Assembly: GCA_033439685.1 (NCBI GenBank)
Contig: JAUEDM010000001.1
Location: 4,464,001 to 4,528,000 of the forward strand
Length of the DNA stretch: 64,000 nucleotides
DNA from: Apodospora peruviana
Lineage: Eukaryota; Ascomycota; Sordariomycetes; Sordariales; Lasiosphaeriaceae
Direction of reading: 5' to 3'
Shown here: positions 23,249 through 33,853 of the stretch, piece by piece
Position numbering within the stretch: position 1 is the first letter of the stretch
How the letters are laid out: each line of letters starts with the position of its first letter
The notes under the pieces: generated by a model
The model's input: only the letters and a program-made list of their open reading frames with translations
The model's database searches: none
What the model was told of the DNA's origin: nothing
Position numbers and translations under genes: made by a program

Positions 23249-26200
23249 ATGGCTGAAGTCGAGTGGACAGGGCCCAAGGTCCGCCAGACCTTCTTTGACT
23301 TTTTCGCCGAGAGGGGCCACACTGTCGGTAAGGGGCACCACCACCACTATCACGGCCCTCAATCGCATCACCATCTGTTGTTTTGCACCCGTCGCGACAT
23401 CCGCGGCGTCACTCCAACCTGGACCTGGGCAACCGGCTCAGTCTGCACTTTATTATGCAACCACCATCACTCCTTTTCTCTGGACTGGGCTGACAACTTC
23501 TTCCTTGTGCAGTCCCCTCGTCGTCGGTTGTCCCGCACAATGACCCCACCTTGCTCTTCACGAACGCGGGCATGAACCAGTTCAAGCCGATCTTCCTGGG
23601 AACAATTGGCAAGACAGAGCCTATGGCCCAGCTGAATCGTGCGGTCGATACACAAAAGGTGCTTAAAATCTATAGTTTCTGTTTGATTTCTTGTTACTGA
23701 CTCTAAACAAAACAGTGCATTCGAGCAGGTGGCAAACACAATGTAAGTTGGTCTCAAACACCTTTCCGCCCCCCTTTTTCCCTGGAGGGCGACGAGTTGA
23801 CTTCGCGCAAACAGGACCTCGACGATGTTGGCAAAGACAGTTACCACCACACATTTTTCGAGATGTTGGGCAATTGTAAGTGGACCGATCCTCACAATTC
23901 TAGGACAGAGATTGAACCGGAGAGTATTCGCCAAATTTAGGGTCCTTCGGCGACTACTTCAAAAAGGAGGCGATCAGCTGGTCCTGGGAGCTCCTCACAA
24001 AGGTGTACGGCCTTGACGCGAACAGGCTCTACGTGACATACTTTGAAGGGAACCCGGCAATGAACCTCGAGCCGGATCTCGAGGCGAAACAACTGTGGCT
24101 CGAAGTTGGCGTCCCCGAAGACCACATTCTACCGGGCAATATGAAGGACAATTTCTGGGAGATGGGAGAGCAGGGACCTTGCGGCCCTTGTAGCGAGATT
24201 CACTACGACAAGATTGGAGGCCGAAATGCTGCTGACCTCGTCAACCAAGATGACCCCATGGTCGTTGAGGTGTGGAACAACGTCTTCATCCAGTTCGACC
24301 GTCAGAAAGATGGCAGCTTGAAATCTCTCCCTGCGAAGCATGTCGATACCGGTATGGGATTCGAGCGGTTAGTCTCTGCGCTGCAGAACAAATCTTCCAA
24401 CTATGCCACCGACATCTTCACGTCCATCTTCGCCAAGATCCAGGAGGTCACCGGTGCGCGGCCATACACTGACAAGTACGGCAAGGATGATGTTGATGGC
24501 ATTGACACCGCCTATCGTGTCGTTGCTGACCATGTGCGGACATTATCTTTCGCCATTGCGGACGGCGCTGTTCCCAACAATATTGGACGGGGCTATGTTG
24601 TTCGTCGAGTCCTCCGCAGAGGTGCGCGATATGCCCGGAAGTACTTCAAGACGGAAATCGGCTCCTTCTTCTCCAAGATTCTACCGGCACTTGTAGAACA
24701 AATGGGTGACCAATTCCCCGAACTGGTCAAGAAGCAGGCAGATATTAGCGAAATTCTTGACGAGGAAGAAGTCGCATTTGCCATCACCCTTGACCGGGGA
24801 GAGAAGCAGTTCGAGAAGTACGCCGCTCTTGCGATCAAGAGCGGTGATAATAAGCTCTCTGGCAGTGATGTCTGGAGATTATACGACACCTTCGGTTTCC
24901 CTGAAGATTTGACAAAGCTCATGGCTGAAGAAAGGGGTCTTACCATAGACGAGGCCGAAGTCGTGGATGCACGGGAGAAGGCTAGAGAGGCCAGCAAGGC
25001 CGTCAAGGAGGCTGTCCAGACATTCCCCAAGCTAGATGTGCACCAGATCGCGGAGTTGGAGAACACAATTAAAATTCCGCGGCCGGATTCGGAACCGAAA
25101 TACCTCAAGGGCGACAGCAAGGGAACAGTCGAACTTCTCTTTAACGGAAAAGAGTTCCTCAAAAGCAGCAAGGATCTTCCGCCCAAGACTCCAATCGGTC
25201 TGCTTCTCGATAAGACCAACTTCTATGCCGAATCAGGTGGTCAGGTTGCCGATACCGGCCGGATACTTATTGACGGCGTCGCCGAGTTCAAGGTCGTCGA
25301 CGTTCAAGAATTTGGTGGTTACATCGTCCATAATGGGTATCTCGAGTACGGCGAGCTTACGGCGGGCGACGAGGTCATCTGCGAGTATGATGAACTACGC
25401 CGCCAACCTATCCGCAACAATCACACTGGAACGCACATTCTCAACCACTCGCTACGGGAGGTGCTTGGTGATGAGGTTAACCAAAAAGGATCACTGGTGG
25501 ACCAGGAGAAGTTGCGGTTTGATTTCAGCTTCAAGAGACAGGTCACCTTGCCTGAGATCAAGAAAATTGAGGAGCTGACCAATCAGGACATCCAAAAGAA
25601 CCTGAAGATATTCTACAAGGATGTCGACCTGGACTTGGCGAGGGAGATTGAAGGCGTCCGCGCAGTGTTTGGAGAGACTTACCCCAACCCCGTGCGTGTT
25701 GTCTCACTCGGTGTTGATGTTGATGAGCTTCTCAAGACTCCCAAGAACCCGGAATGGCACAATTACAGCGTAGAGTTCTGCGGCGGTATGTCTCCCTCCC
25801 TCTATTTCTTTGCAGCGACCAAAGCTAATATTCCGCGTTTCTATAGGTACCCACGTTGACCAGACGGGCCTCATCAAGGACTTCATCATCGTAGAGGAGA
25901 GCGGTATTGCCAAGGGTATTCGCCGTATTGTCGCATATACTGGTGACGGCGCACACCAGGCCCAACGCGATGCTCAGGTGTTCTCTGAGAAGCTGGACCA
26001 CATTGAATCTCTGGAATTTGGCTCGGAGAAGGCGTCTCTGATCAAGGCTGCTGCTGTTGAACTCGACGGACTGGCCATCTCGACACTCGCAAAGGAGGAG
26101 CTGCGGACGAAGTTCACCAAGATCCAGAAGGAGGTGGTGGATGAGCAGAAGAAGCGCCAAAAGGCCGAGAGCAAGACCGCCCTGGACACCGTGCAAGGAC

Positions 26201-26568
26201 ACTTTAAGAAGGACGAGCACAAGGATGACAAGTGGTTTGTTGGACATCTGCCCATCTCCGCCAACGCAAAGGCTATTTCGGATGTTGTGACATATTACAA
26301 GACCAAGGACAAGGAGCGGTCAGTCTATCTTTTTGCCGGTAGCAAGGACGATGCCGTCATGCATGCTGTCTATGTCGGAACGCACCTCTCGTCGAAGGGT
26401 GTCACCGCGGAGCAGTGGACTACGGCCGTCAGCCAGGTGATTGGCGGCAAGACGGGCGGCAAGGAGCCCAGTCGCCAGGGAGCGGGTGCCGAGCCTGCGA
26501 AGCTTGACGAGGCTGTCGCCAAGGCGGAGGAGTGGCTTCTGGAGAAGATGAAGGAACTCAAGATTTGA
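23249..26568 (+). CDS. ALA1: Alanyl-tRNA synthetase, cytosolic with possible mitochondrial isoform
   Basis: Six exons (23249-23327, 23513-23658, 23716-23742, 23815-23875, 23941-25785, 25847-26568) encode 959 residues, matching fungal cytosolic AlaRS. It charges tRNA-Ala and edits mischarged Ser/Gly. Class II catalytic signatures include [35 protein letters not shown] and a G-M-G-F-E-R-L element. The editing domain has N-H-T-G-T-H-I-L near residue 600, and its zinc-binding C-G-G-T-H (Cys718, His722) is split by the last intron. A C-terminal C-Ala region follows. The third exon is only 27 nt (nine codons). The frame is open for 99 codons upstream of the ATG and reads K-R-L-Y-S-Q-S-S just before it, like a presequence cleavage region. 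Fungal AlaRS is known to use upstream, sometimes non-AUG, starts for the mitochondrial form. Confidence 0.96.
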
Positions 26569-27002
26569 GTGAACCTCTCCTGTAGATCGCATGATTTTCT
26601 TTGATTCTACGGTACTACTGGGAAGTTCTTGATTTGGGAGGCATGTTCTTATTTTAGATGACAAAGGAGCTCAAACTTCTAGTTCTAGGTTCTTATCGTC
26701 TTTCTGTCTGGTTTTATTGGGAATTTTTCATTCTGGAAGGTTATATCCTTAGTATGAATTTAGACTACCGGTGTGTCAAGAATACCATCGTGGAAGCTTG
26801 GGGCGAAATGTGGAAGCTCATTAAATCCTGTTTGTTCTGTCGATATGCATAATGCATATCCGTATACAGCTCAAAACACATCAAACGCTGGATTTTGTAT
26901 GCACAACAAGTCCGACAACAGTCTTGATACCGCTGTGTTAACATCTGATAATATATGCCATATAAATTGCATTTTTATTAGGTATGCAAACAACTCTCTT
27001 CA
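26569..27002. other. Convergent 3' spacer ALA1 / NDUFAF7-like gene
   Basis: This 434 bp, A/T-rich spacer between two 3' ends (for example 26900-27000) contains no supported gene. Confidence 0.5.
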
Positions 27003-28661
27003 TTATACAGTATACATCACACTGGCATTCTTGTACCAGCCTAGCAGCGGGTTCTCGCCGCTCTTGGTGTCCGTCTCCTCGATGTCGGCCCAGCGTCGCA
27101 TGAACTCCTCGTGCGAAAGCACCCGGGTCAGCTTGCCCGTGATGACCCGGTACATGGACTCGGATATCCGGAAGTCGGTCGGGAACATGATGTCGAAATA
27201 GCCTTGGTGTACCTATTCCAACTTGGTTAGAGAGGAAAAAGAAAACACTCCAATAAAGAAGGCAAGTCCAAAAAATCTTACCAAGGGCGTCGTAACCGGC
27301 ACCGGGCGGCGCTGGAACCTCGTCTGCACGATCGGCGCGTTCAAGCCCGGAACAGCGTCCGGCAGCGAATGAAAATCACTCGTCAGCAGCCGGTGCGCGG
27401 GGAAATACCGGCCCAGCACGTCAAAGAACTGCATCAGACGCGTGGGTATGTACTCGGGCGCGCTCAGGTTCGGCGCAAACGGCCGGTTGGCGGCGAGCCA
27501 GCGCCCCACGCGGCTTGTCGGGTAGGGCACCTTGTACCGGCCGCCCGTAGCGGCGTCTCGGACCCGGAGAAAACGGGACGCAACGGGGTCCAAGGTGGGA
27601 GTGTAGAACTCGTAAAAGTCGCCCTCCTCACTGATGAGCACGATCCCTTGCATGGGCTGCTCGGTCGTCAAGTCGTAGCGCAGGATGTCGTGCGCAAAGT
27701 TATCGAACACCTCAAACGCCAGAAAGAAGCACGGCGACGGCACCGGCTGTTTCCAGTCGAAAATGGACTGGTTGATGATTTCCACCTTGTCGGCGTGGCC
27801 GCGGCTGGCCGCCGACCTGAGGAGCTGCGAGTTTTGGAGGGTGGCCAGCTGCGTGCTGATCTCGATGATGTTGAACTTGGTCCGTTTGTAGACGGCCGGG
27901 TCGACGTCGCGGATGTAGTCGAGGATGTTGAGCATGAGCGTGCCGCGGCCGGCGCCCATCTCGTAGATGGTCAGATCGTGGTAGGGGTAGGTGGTGAGCT
28001 TGTAGTTGGCGATCAGGTAGCGGGCGATCGCCTCGCCGTAGTACGGGCGGAATAATTCTGTGGGCGTGTACCAGAGCTGCCGTGTTTCGGAGGGCGAGGC
28101 GGCGTCAAGCTCGTCTTCAAACTGGACGTAGCGCTTCGATAGGAGGCTGTGGAATTCCATCTCGTCTTTTAGGGAGGAGAAGTTGAAGGGTTCGCCTGGG
28201 GTGAAGATGACGACCTGCTTGGAGAAGTAGCCGTAGTGTGGATTGTAGAGGCTGTCTGCGAGAAGCACGAGGAGCAGAGTCAGCATCGGTGTTAATAATG
28301 GCTGGGCATGTAGTGTCGTGTAACACCAACCTTCGATGAAGTCCCGCATCAACATCCTCACTCGCCGTGGCCTCTCCTTACGGCCGCGTAGCTCGTCGGC
28401 CGTGACCATAGGGTATTTTTGGTACTCCTCGGACATGTCTTCATGGAAGAACGGGGACCGCTGCTGCCAATTGCTTTCGTTCTTGGGCATGACCTTATGA
28501 CCGCGCTGCGGGTTGGGCCGGCTCGACATGGACCGGTGATGCTGTAGCCGGCGTACATTGTGAATGGCCGTGGCGAGGGCCGCGAGGTTCCTCCGCGACT
28601 GGCAGGCCGGATGATGCCGAAATAGCTTCCGGAAGAGCTGGGTGACGACGGGCGAGTCCAT
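27003..28661 (-). CDS. Mitochondrial NDUFAF7-type protein arginine methyltransferase
   Basis: Three exons on the minus strand (28661-28331, 28255-27282, 27212-27003) encode 504 residues. The N-terminus is basic and S/H/R-rich with no acidic cluster until about residue 70, as in a mitochondrial presequence. The family opens with M-R-D-F-I-E-D-S-L-Y-N-P-H-Y-G-Y-F, which is restored only when the 75-nt intron 28256-28330 is removed; the intron has no in-frame stop. The SAM-binding loop is T-I-Y-E-M-G-A-G-R-G-T-L-M-L. Later family blocks include A-F-E-V-F-D-N-F and, in the last exon, H-Q-G-Y-F-D-I-M-F-P-T-D-F. NDUFAF7 dimethylates an arginine of a complex I subunit early in assembly. The same role here is inferred from family membership. 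It is divergent from the cysteine synthase-like gene. Confidence 0.9.
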
Positions 28662-29233
28662 CTTCGCTTTGGATATGAAGTCGTATGCAAAGTGTTGCGA
28701 GTCTGGGGTTTCTGGGGGCCCTCTGCGGGCGCACCTCGATGACCTAGTTGGATGCTGGTTTTACTTTGAAGTGACCCAGGCTTTCGTCCAATGCCTCCGA
28801 CCTGCCTACTGTGGAGAAAGCGGACGGCCCTTTTTGCAGATGGCCCGAGCTCCCTTCCGCTTCGGGGAACGGAGGTACGGGGTTCGGAGTGGTGGGGCCG
28901 CTGAATCAGACCTGGGGGTTTAAGACTTCCATTGGCATCTCCCGCAAGAAGTCAAGAGCCTCCTTCAGGCCCATGGCATCAGCGTATATAGTAAACACCT
29001 CCTTAAATACCGCCCATCAGAGTTTTGAAACTCAGGGACGAAGGTTGATTGAAAGTGGTTACGGTTTCGGCTTTTTTTATAACACTTTTTTCTTATTAAT
29101 TTATACTTGTCTTTTTTTTTTCTCCACGCAGGCAAAGCCTTTCGATCAAACAACTAATCCAGCAGAGTAAAGGGGAGTGACATTGTCATGAAGCCGCAAT
29201 AACAGCCAGAACAAATTCACACATTCAACGAAA
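28662..29233. promoter_or_regulatory. Divergent promoter of two mitochondrial-protein genes
   Basis: A 572 bp spacer separates the NDUFAF7-type and MCY1-type genes, both predicted to act at mitochondria. A T-rich tract at about 29069-29123 lies near the plus-strand start. No factor site is assigned. Confidence 0.5.
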
Positions 29234-30592
29234 ATGTCGCTGAGCGACCATCCCCGTGCCTATGGCACGGCCGCCCTGACAGCCGCCTTCGTTGTCGGCA
29301 TACTAGTGACGCTGGGCTTCAAGGACCTGTACCCCGAACTTGAAGCCCAGTACCAGCGAAGAAGGAAACAAAACCGGCGACAAACGACCGACGGCGACTC
29401 CTCCAGCTCATCAAGGAGAAGATCAAGCATGTTTTTCGGTCCCGTCCAGTTGGAAGACCACGAGTCATCAAGCAGCACCATCGTCGAGGGCATCGAGGGC
29501 TGCATCGGAAACACCCCCCTCATAAAAATCAAGAGCCTCTCCGAGGCCACAGGCTGCACCATCCTGGCGAAAGCCGAGTTCCTGAATGGCGCCGGCGGCA
29601 GCCCAAAAGACCGAGTGGCGCTCAACATGATCGAAGACGCCGAACAGAAAGGTCTGCTCGTCCCGGGCAGGGGCGATACCATCTACGAGGGCACCGTCGG
29701 CAGCACGGGCATCTCGATCGCCGCCCTCGCCCGCGCCAAGGGCTACAAGGCGCACATCTGCATGCCAAACGACCAGGCCGAGGAGAAGTACAGCCTGCTG
29801 CACCACCTCGGCGCCACTGTCGAGCCCGTCACCCCGGCCCCGATCGTGTCGCCGGACCACTTTGTGAACCTGGCCAGGCGACGCGCGCTCGAGTACACCA
29901 ACGACTCGTCCAGCGAGTCCCGCGGCTTTTTCGCCGACCAATTCGAGAGTCCAGCCAACTACGAGGCGCACGTCAAGACTACAGGACCGGAAATCTTTTT
30001 CCAGACGGGCGGGCGGGTTGATGCTTTTGTGGCGGGCGCCGGCACGGGTGGTACCGTGTCCGGGGTGGCCAAGTACCTGAAAGAGGAACGGCACCTGACG
30101 GACTTGAGGGTTGTTATTGCTGATCCCTATGGTAGCGGGCTGTACAATCGTGTTCATTACGGTGTCATGTACTCGCCTACCGAAAAAGAGGGAACCCGCC
30201 GCCGCTCGCAGGTCGATTCGATTGTCGAAGGCATCGGGATGAACCGCCTGACCAAGAACTTTTTGGCCGGCCAGGGCTTGATTGATGACGCCGTGCGCGT
30301 GACGGACGCGCAGGCGTTGGTCATGGCGAATTGGCTTGTTGAGCACGACGGAATATTTATCGGCAGCAGTAGCGCGGTGAACTGCGTTGCTGCGGTGGTG
30401 ACGGCGCTCAAGATGCCCGAGGGGAGTCGGGTGGTCACTGTGTTGTGTGATTCCGGGACGAGGCATCTGAGTAAATTCTGGAAGGCGGTCAAGGAGTCTG
30501 GGCTGGAGAATCAGGAGGTGATGGCGGGTGAGCCGCAGGAGGAGGACTTGCTTGCTAAGTTGGGACTGCAGGGTCGCGAGAAGGGAGTTTAG
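29234..30592 (+). CDS. Cysteine synthase-like PLP protein with N-terminal membrane anchor (MCY1 type)
   Basis: A single exon of 452 residues. A hydrophobic segment at about residues 12-30 (A-L-T-A-A-F-V-V-G-I-L-V-T-L-G-F) followed by a very basic R-R-R-K-Q-N-R-R stretch suggests an N-terminal signal anchor. The PLP fold-type II domain starts with G-C-I-G-N-T-P-L-I and carries the Schiff-base lysine in G-G-S-P-K-D-R-V-A. It also has E-G-T-V-G-S-T-G-I-S, the phosphate loop G-A-G-T-G-G-T-V-S-G-V and a late I-G-S-S-S-A. Yeast Mcy1 and Aspergillus/Neurospora cysteine synthase 2 have this anchored architecture at the mitochondrial outer membrane. They belong to the O-acetylserine sulfhydrylase family, but their physiological reaction is not settled. 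I use the first ATG; the frame has no introns. Confidence 0.9.
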   Translation: MSLSDHPRAYGTAALTAAFVVGILVTLGFKDLYPELEAQYQRRRKQNRRQTTDGDSSSSSRRRSSMFFGPVQLEDHESSSSTIVEGIEGCIGNTPLIKIKSLSEATGCTILAKAEFLNGAGGSPKDRVALNMIEDAEQKGLLVPGRGDTIYEGTVGSTGISIAALARAKGYKAHICMPNDQAEEKYSLLHHLGATVEPVTPAPIVSPDHFVNLARRRALEYTNDSSSESRGFFADQFESPANYEAHVKTTGPEIFFQTGGRVDAFVAGAGTGGTVSGVAKYLKEERHLTDLRVVIADPYGSGLYNRVHYGVMYSPTEKEGTRRRSQVDSIVEGIGMNRLTKNFLAGQGLIDDAVRVTDAQALVMANWLVEHDGIFIGSSSAVNCVAAVVTALKMPEGSRVVTVLCDSGTRHLSKFWKAVKESGLENQEVMAGEPQEEDLLAKLGLQGREKGV

Positions 30593-31865
30593 ACAATGGT
30601 GTGTATATATAGCTGCTGCGTTTGAAGCGAGCGAGTTGTATACCCACCTACCTCACTTATATCATGTGTGTACATATGTGAAGCAAGCACCGAAGGAGGT
30701 AAATAGCGTTATCATGCAGATACCAAAATGAATATCTCTCTATGTCCAGAGGTAAACATGTAAAGTTATTGCCAGTCCGACCAAATTCTCTTCTCTACTA
30801 TGTACCAAAGTATGTTTACGCTCTCATTTACATAACTCTATATCTCGGGACATCACGCAGTTCACTAACATAACCGAACAGCGTTATTGTAGTAGATGGA
30901 ATTATATTTTATACATGCGAGAGCCTTCTTCGCATAGCTAACTCTCTGTTTGTCACCTCTTATGGTAGGTAAATGCAAATATTTCATATCCAATATTCTA
31001 GTCTAGAAAAACCAGGAACCGAAAAGTGCCAACTGCCTATTCTTAACCTGTGTAGTGTAGGGAAGGTACAGCATATATTTGCAGCATTATGGCGATATTC
31101 TGCCCTGCTCTGATTTGCTCTCGTTTAAATTTCTGCAAGTAGCAAGGTAGAAATTACAATGCAAATAGATGGAGAAACAACCCGATAGCAAATAGTCTGT
31201 AAGATTCTTCGCTCTAAAGATATACGCTCGTAGGTACCTATGTTAAGGTAGCTAAAGGTAGAGGTAAAACAGGAAGACCTCAACCAGTGCCAACCAGCCA
31301 GAAAATCAAGATTGAAACTCCATTCCGTAGCCAGACAGACACGTAGTGTAGTTACTTCGCTTGCCAAACGACCCGACCCACCAACCTATGTAAAGAAATC
31401 TGAGCATCCTGCATACCGTATTCCATTTCTTACTCTAGATAGTCGGTAGGTACGCAAAGCGAACAGGTAGGTGGTCTGTTATCGCTCGTCGTATATGTTA
31501 CACCAAGCATAATATGGTGTTGTGTGTGTGTCCCCCGCCCGGATAGAGAGGCAGTTTACCGAAACGAAGTACTCAGGGAGATTCTTCCCCTCCCTTGCCT
31601 TGAACTTGTTTAGAGTCGAACGGGAGAGAATTTGAACAATGCAATTTAGAAAAATGGGGGAAAATAAACCCCCCCTATGATCAAGAAACCTGAGTGTAAG
31701 TGAGGCAAGCACTCTGAAAGCTACGCCTGACCCATCCTTGCGCCGTCCCTAGACAGAGTGGTTTCTCTGGTAATAAATCCCCAGAGCAAGCAAATGAAAG
31801 CGTATGATGGCAATGGTAAAACAATAAAGAAGAAAAGAAGAACCAGTGATATAAGTATAGCCCAT
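30593..31865. other. Convergent A/T-rich 3' spacer
   Basis: This 1.27 kb lies between the cysteine synthase-like gene and TFIIS. It is clearly A/T-rich and carries many TACCTA/TAGGTA blocks (for example 30642-30652, 31230-31260, 31445-31472). Short frames here have no family support. Confidence 0.5.
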
Positions 31866-32827
31866 TTACGAGAACTAGAAACCATGTTAGTTTCATTTTC
31901 AAGACGAACCCAAAATTTGAGAATCTGATTTACCTTCCACCTATTGCCACAGACGAGACACTCACAGAACGTCGTCATCGGCTCATCAGCGGAGCGCGTC
32001 TGCGCCTGCGTATACGACACCTTCTTCTGGCCGCACTTTCCGCACCGGAGCGCCGAGCTGACCGACTTTTCGGGTACCGGCATCTGCGCTTTCTTCATGT
32101 TCTCTTTCTCGAGCGCCTCGTCCTTCTTGCGCTGCTCCTCCGACGCGAGCTCCTTCTCGTTCATCACGACGAAGTCCGCGGCCGAGAGCTCGCCCGCGAG
32201 CACGCGGCGGCCGAGCGCGCGGTTGTCCTTGCGTTTCAGCGACGTGAACAGGGTGCGCAGCTTGTTGCGGTACTCCTGGGTCTCGCCCTTGAACGCCCGG
32301 AAGGCGGCGGCCTCGACCTCGACGGCCCTAGTCAGCACCTCCTCGATAGACTCGGTCGCGCGGTACGCCAGGCCGTTGTACAGCAGGCCGATACTATTGT
32401 TCCGCGTCTGGCTGCCCGTGCGCGAGAGGTCGACCTTGTCGGTCTTGAAGTGGCGCTTCTCCGGGTCGCCCTCGTAGGGCTTGCTGTATGATGAGTTTGG
32501 TGGGGCTGGCGACGCGGTCGATTTGGGTGGTGCGGGCGAGTTGGCACCGGAGGCGCCCATCTCCTTCTTCTTCTTGGCGTCCTTGGCGGCGTCGACGTTC
32601 TTACGCCATTTCGAAACGATCTCGCCGGCGACCTTGGCGATGTCCTTGTTGGGGTTCGAGCGCAGCTTGCCGACGGTGACGCCGGCTTTCGTCGACCGGA
32701 GCTGCTCCTCGGTCGGTGCAGCGTCCTTTTTGAGGGACTCGAGCATTGAGACGACGACGGAGGCCGGCTCCGCGCTGACGGCCTTTGCCAGTGCGCGTAT
32801 GCGCGAGCTCAATTCCCGGTCATCCAT
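31866..32827 (-). CDS. DST1: Transcription elongation factor TFIIS
   Basis: Two exons on the minus strand (32827-31934 and 31874-31866) encode 300 residues, the family length. TFIIS reactivates backtracked RNA polymerase II by stimulating transcript cleavage. The N-terminal TFIIS helical bundle begins at M-D-D-R-E-L-S-S-R-I-R-A-L. The central domain contains L-L-Y-N-G-L-A and an L-R-T-L-F-T-S-L-K-R-K-D-N block. The C-terminal zinc ribbon has C-G-K-C-G-Q, then the D-E pair of the cleavage loop in R-S-A-D-E-P-M-T-T-F, then C-L-V-C-G-N-R-W-K. The second exon is only nine bases and codes F-S-stop, completing the usual ending of the family. Without it the frame would run on into the intron. An in-frame upstream ATG at 32893 lies in the leader and is unlikely to be used. 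Confidence 0.95.
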
Positions 32828-33853
32828 CGCGTGGTGTGGTGATGTGTTGAGAGCGGGCTGCGAATTGGTGAGGGGAGCGAGGAGCTGGACCACGGGAGCA
32901 CAGTTGAGCTATGCCGAGCTACTGGTTGGCCGATTGATAATTTGTGCGCGTATCGATGTTAAGGATGTGCCAGATCTAGAGTTTCGGGTCGGCAAAGCGA
33001 GGACTCAAGGATATCGTTAAGAGTGCGAATTGTTGGAGTCGACACTTTTTTGGGTGCTGACGCCGGAAATGGATTTGGACTGCGGTTCAAGTCGTTTCTG
33101 CCCCACGTTTTGCAAGGCTGAAAAGATGGCAATGACTGCCTGGGCACGATAGCAGTCACGTAGTTGTATGAGGTAGCGCGCTGCAGCCAAGGTACCTACA
33201 CGTTGGCGGTCTTTATATGGCACGAGAAGGTTCCTTCTAAGCATGTGCTCTAACGTGGCAGCAAACCAGTTGGGCCATTCCCAGCATTGCTCCTGACTCC
33301 GGTGACAGCAAACTGCAGCTCGCCGCCCCACAGCTGGCAGGTGTCACACGCAGGACATCTTGAGCAGCTGCTAAAAGTTATTATCCGCATTATTACGGTT
33401 TGGTAAACCGAGAAAGTAAATTCCAGTAATTGGCAAGTAACGGAACTACTATTTACAGTTTGCCGTATTTTGAGTTCATTATAATGCCAGAATTGTATGG
33501 GATACCTGGAAAATGGTTCAAAATTAAAGACCAAGGTTTGAACACGGAAACTTCGACTTGGAAAAGCCCATCCTATCTAATCTACCAAAGGTTCTATCTA
33601 TATTCAACCAACACGCGAGCGAACCCAGTTCCCATTACTTGACTGCCCGGGACACCCGTAGGACCAAGAAAGGAACAAATGAACATGGCAATTATGAACA
33701 GTTGTCCTGCTAGAAGTGAAAATAAATCAAGGAATGCGCTTGCTTGTTGAACGACAGGAAGAAAACTCAATCCATCCCAAACCGACACCCATTATTCCCA
33801 ATATCATTAGGCATTAGCAAATACTCAAAGACGCCCCTTTTAGTCCGTCGTCA
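32828..33853. other. Spacer TFIIS promoter / WSC gene 3' end
   Basis: About 1.0 kb. The part near 32828 holds the TFIIS promoter, and the part near 33400-33853 is A/T-rich and should hold the 3' end of the WSC gene. No gene is supported. Confidence 0.45.

Noticed and set aside
24593..25219. 208-codon minus-strand frame inside the alanyl-tRNA synthetase gene
   Set aside because: Antisense shadow of a highly conserved exon.
27369..28055. 228-codon plus-strand frame inside the NDUFAF7-like gene
   Set aside because: Arg/Val/Gln-heavy composition typical of an antisense shadow; the minus-strand product is a clear methyltransferase.
29468..30466. 332-codon open frame antisense to the cysteine synthase-like gene
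   Set aside because: It mirrors the GC-rich third positions of the real gene, shows no family motif, and the sense strand encodes a complete PLP enzyme.
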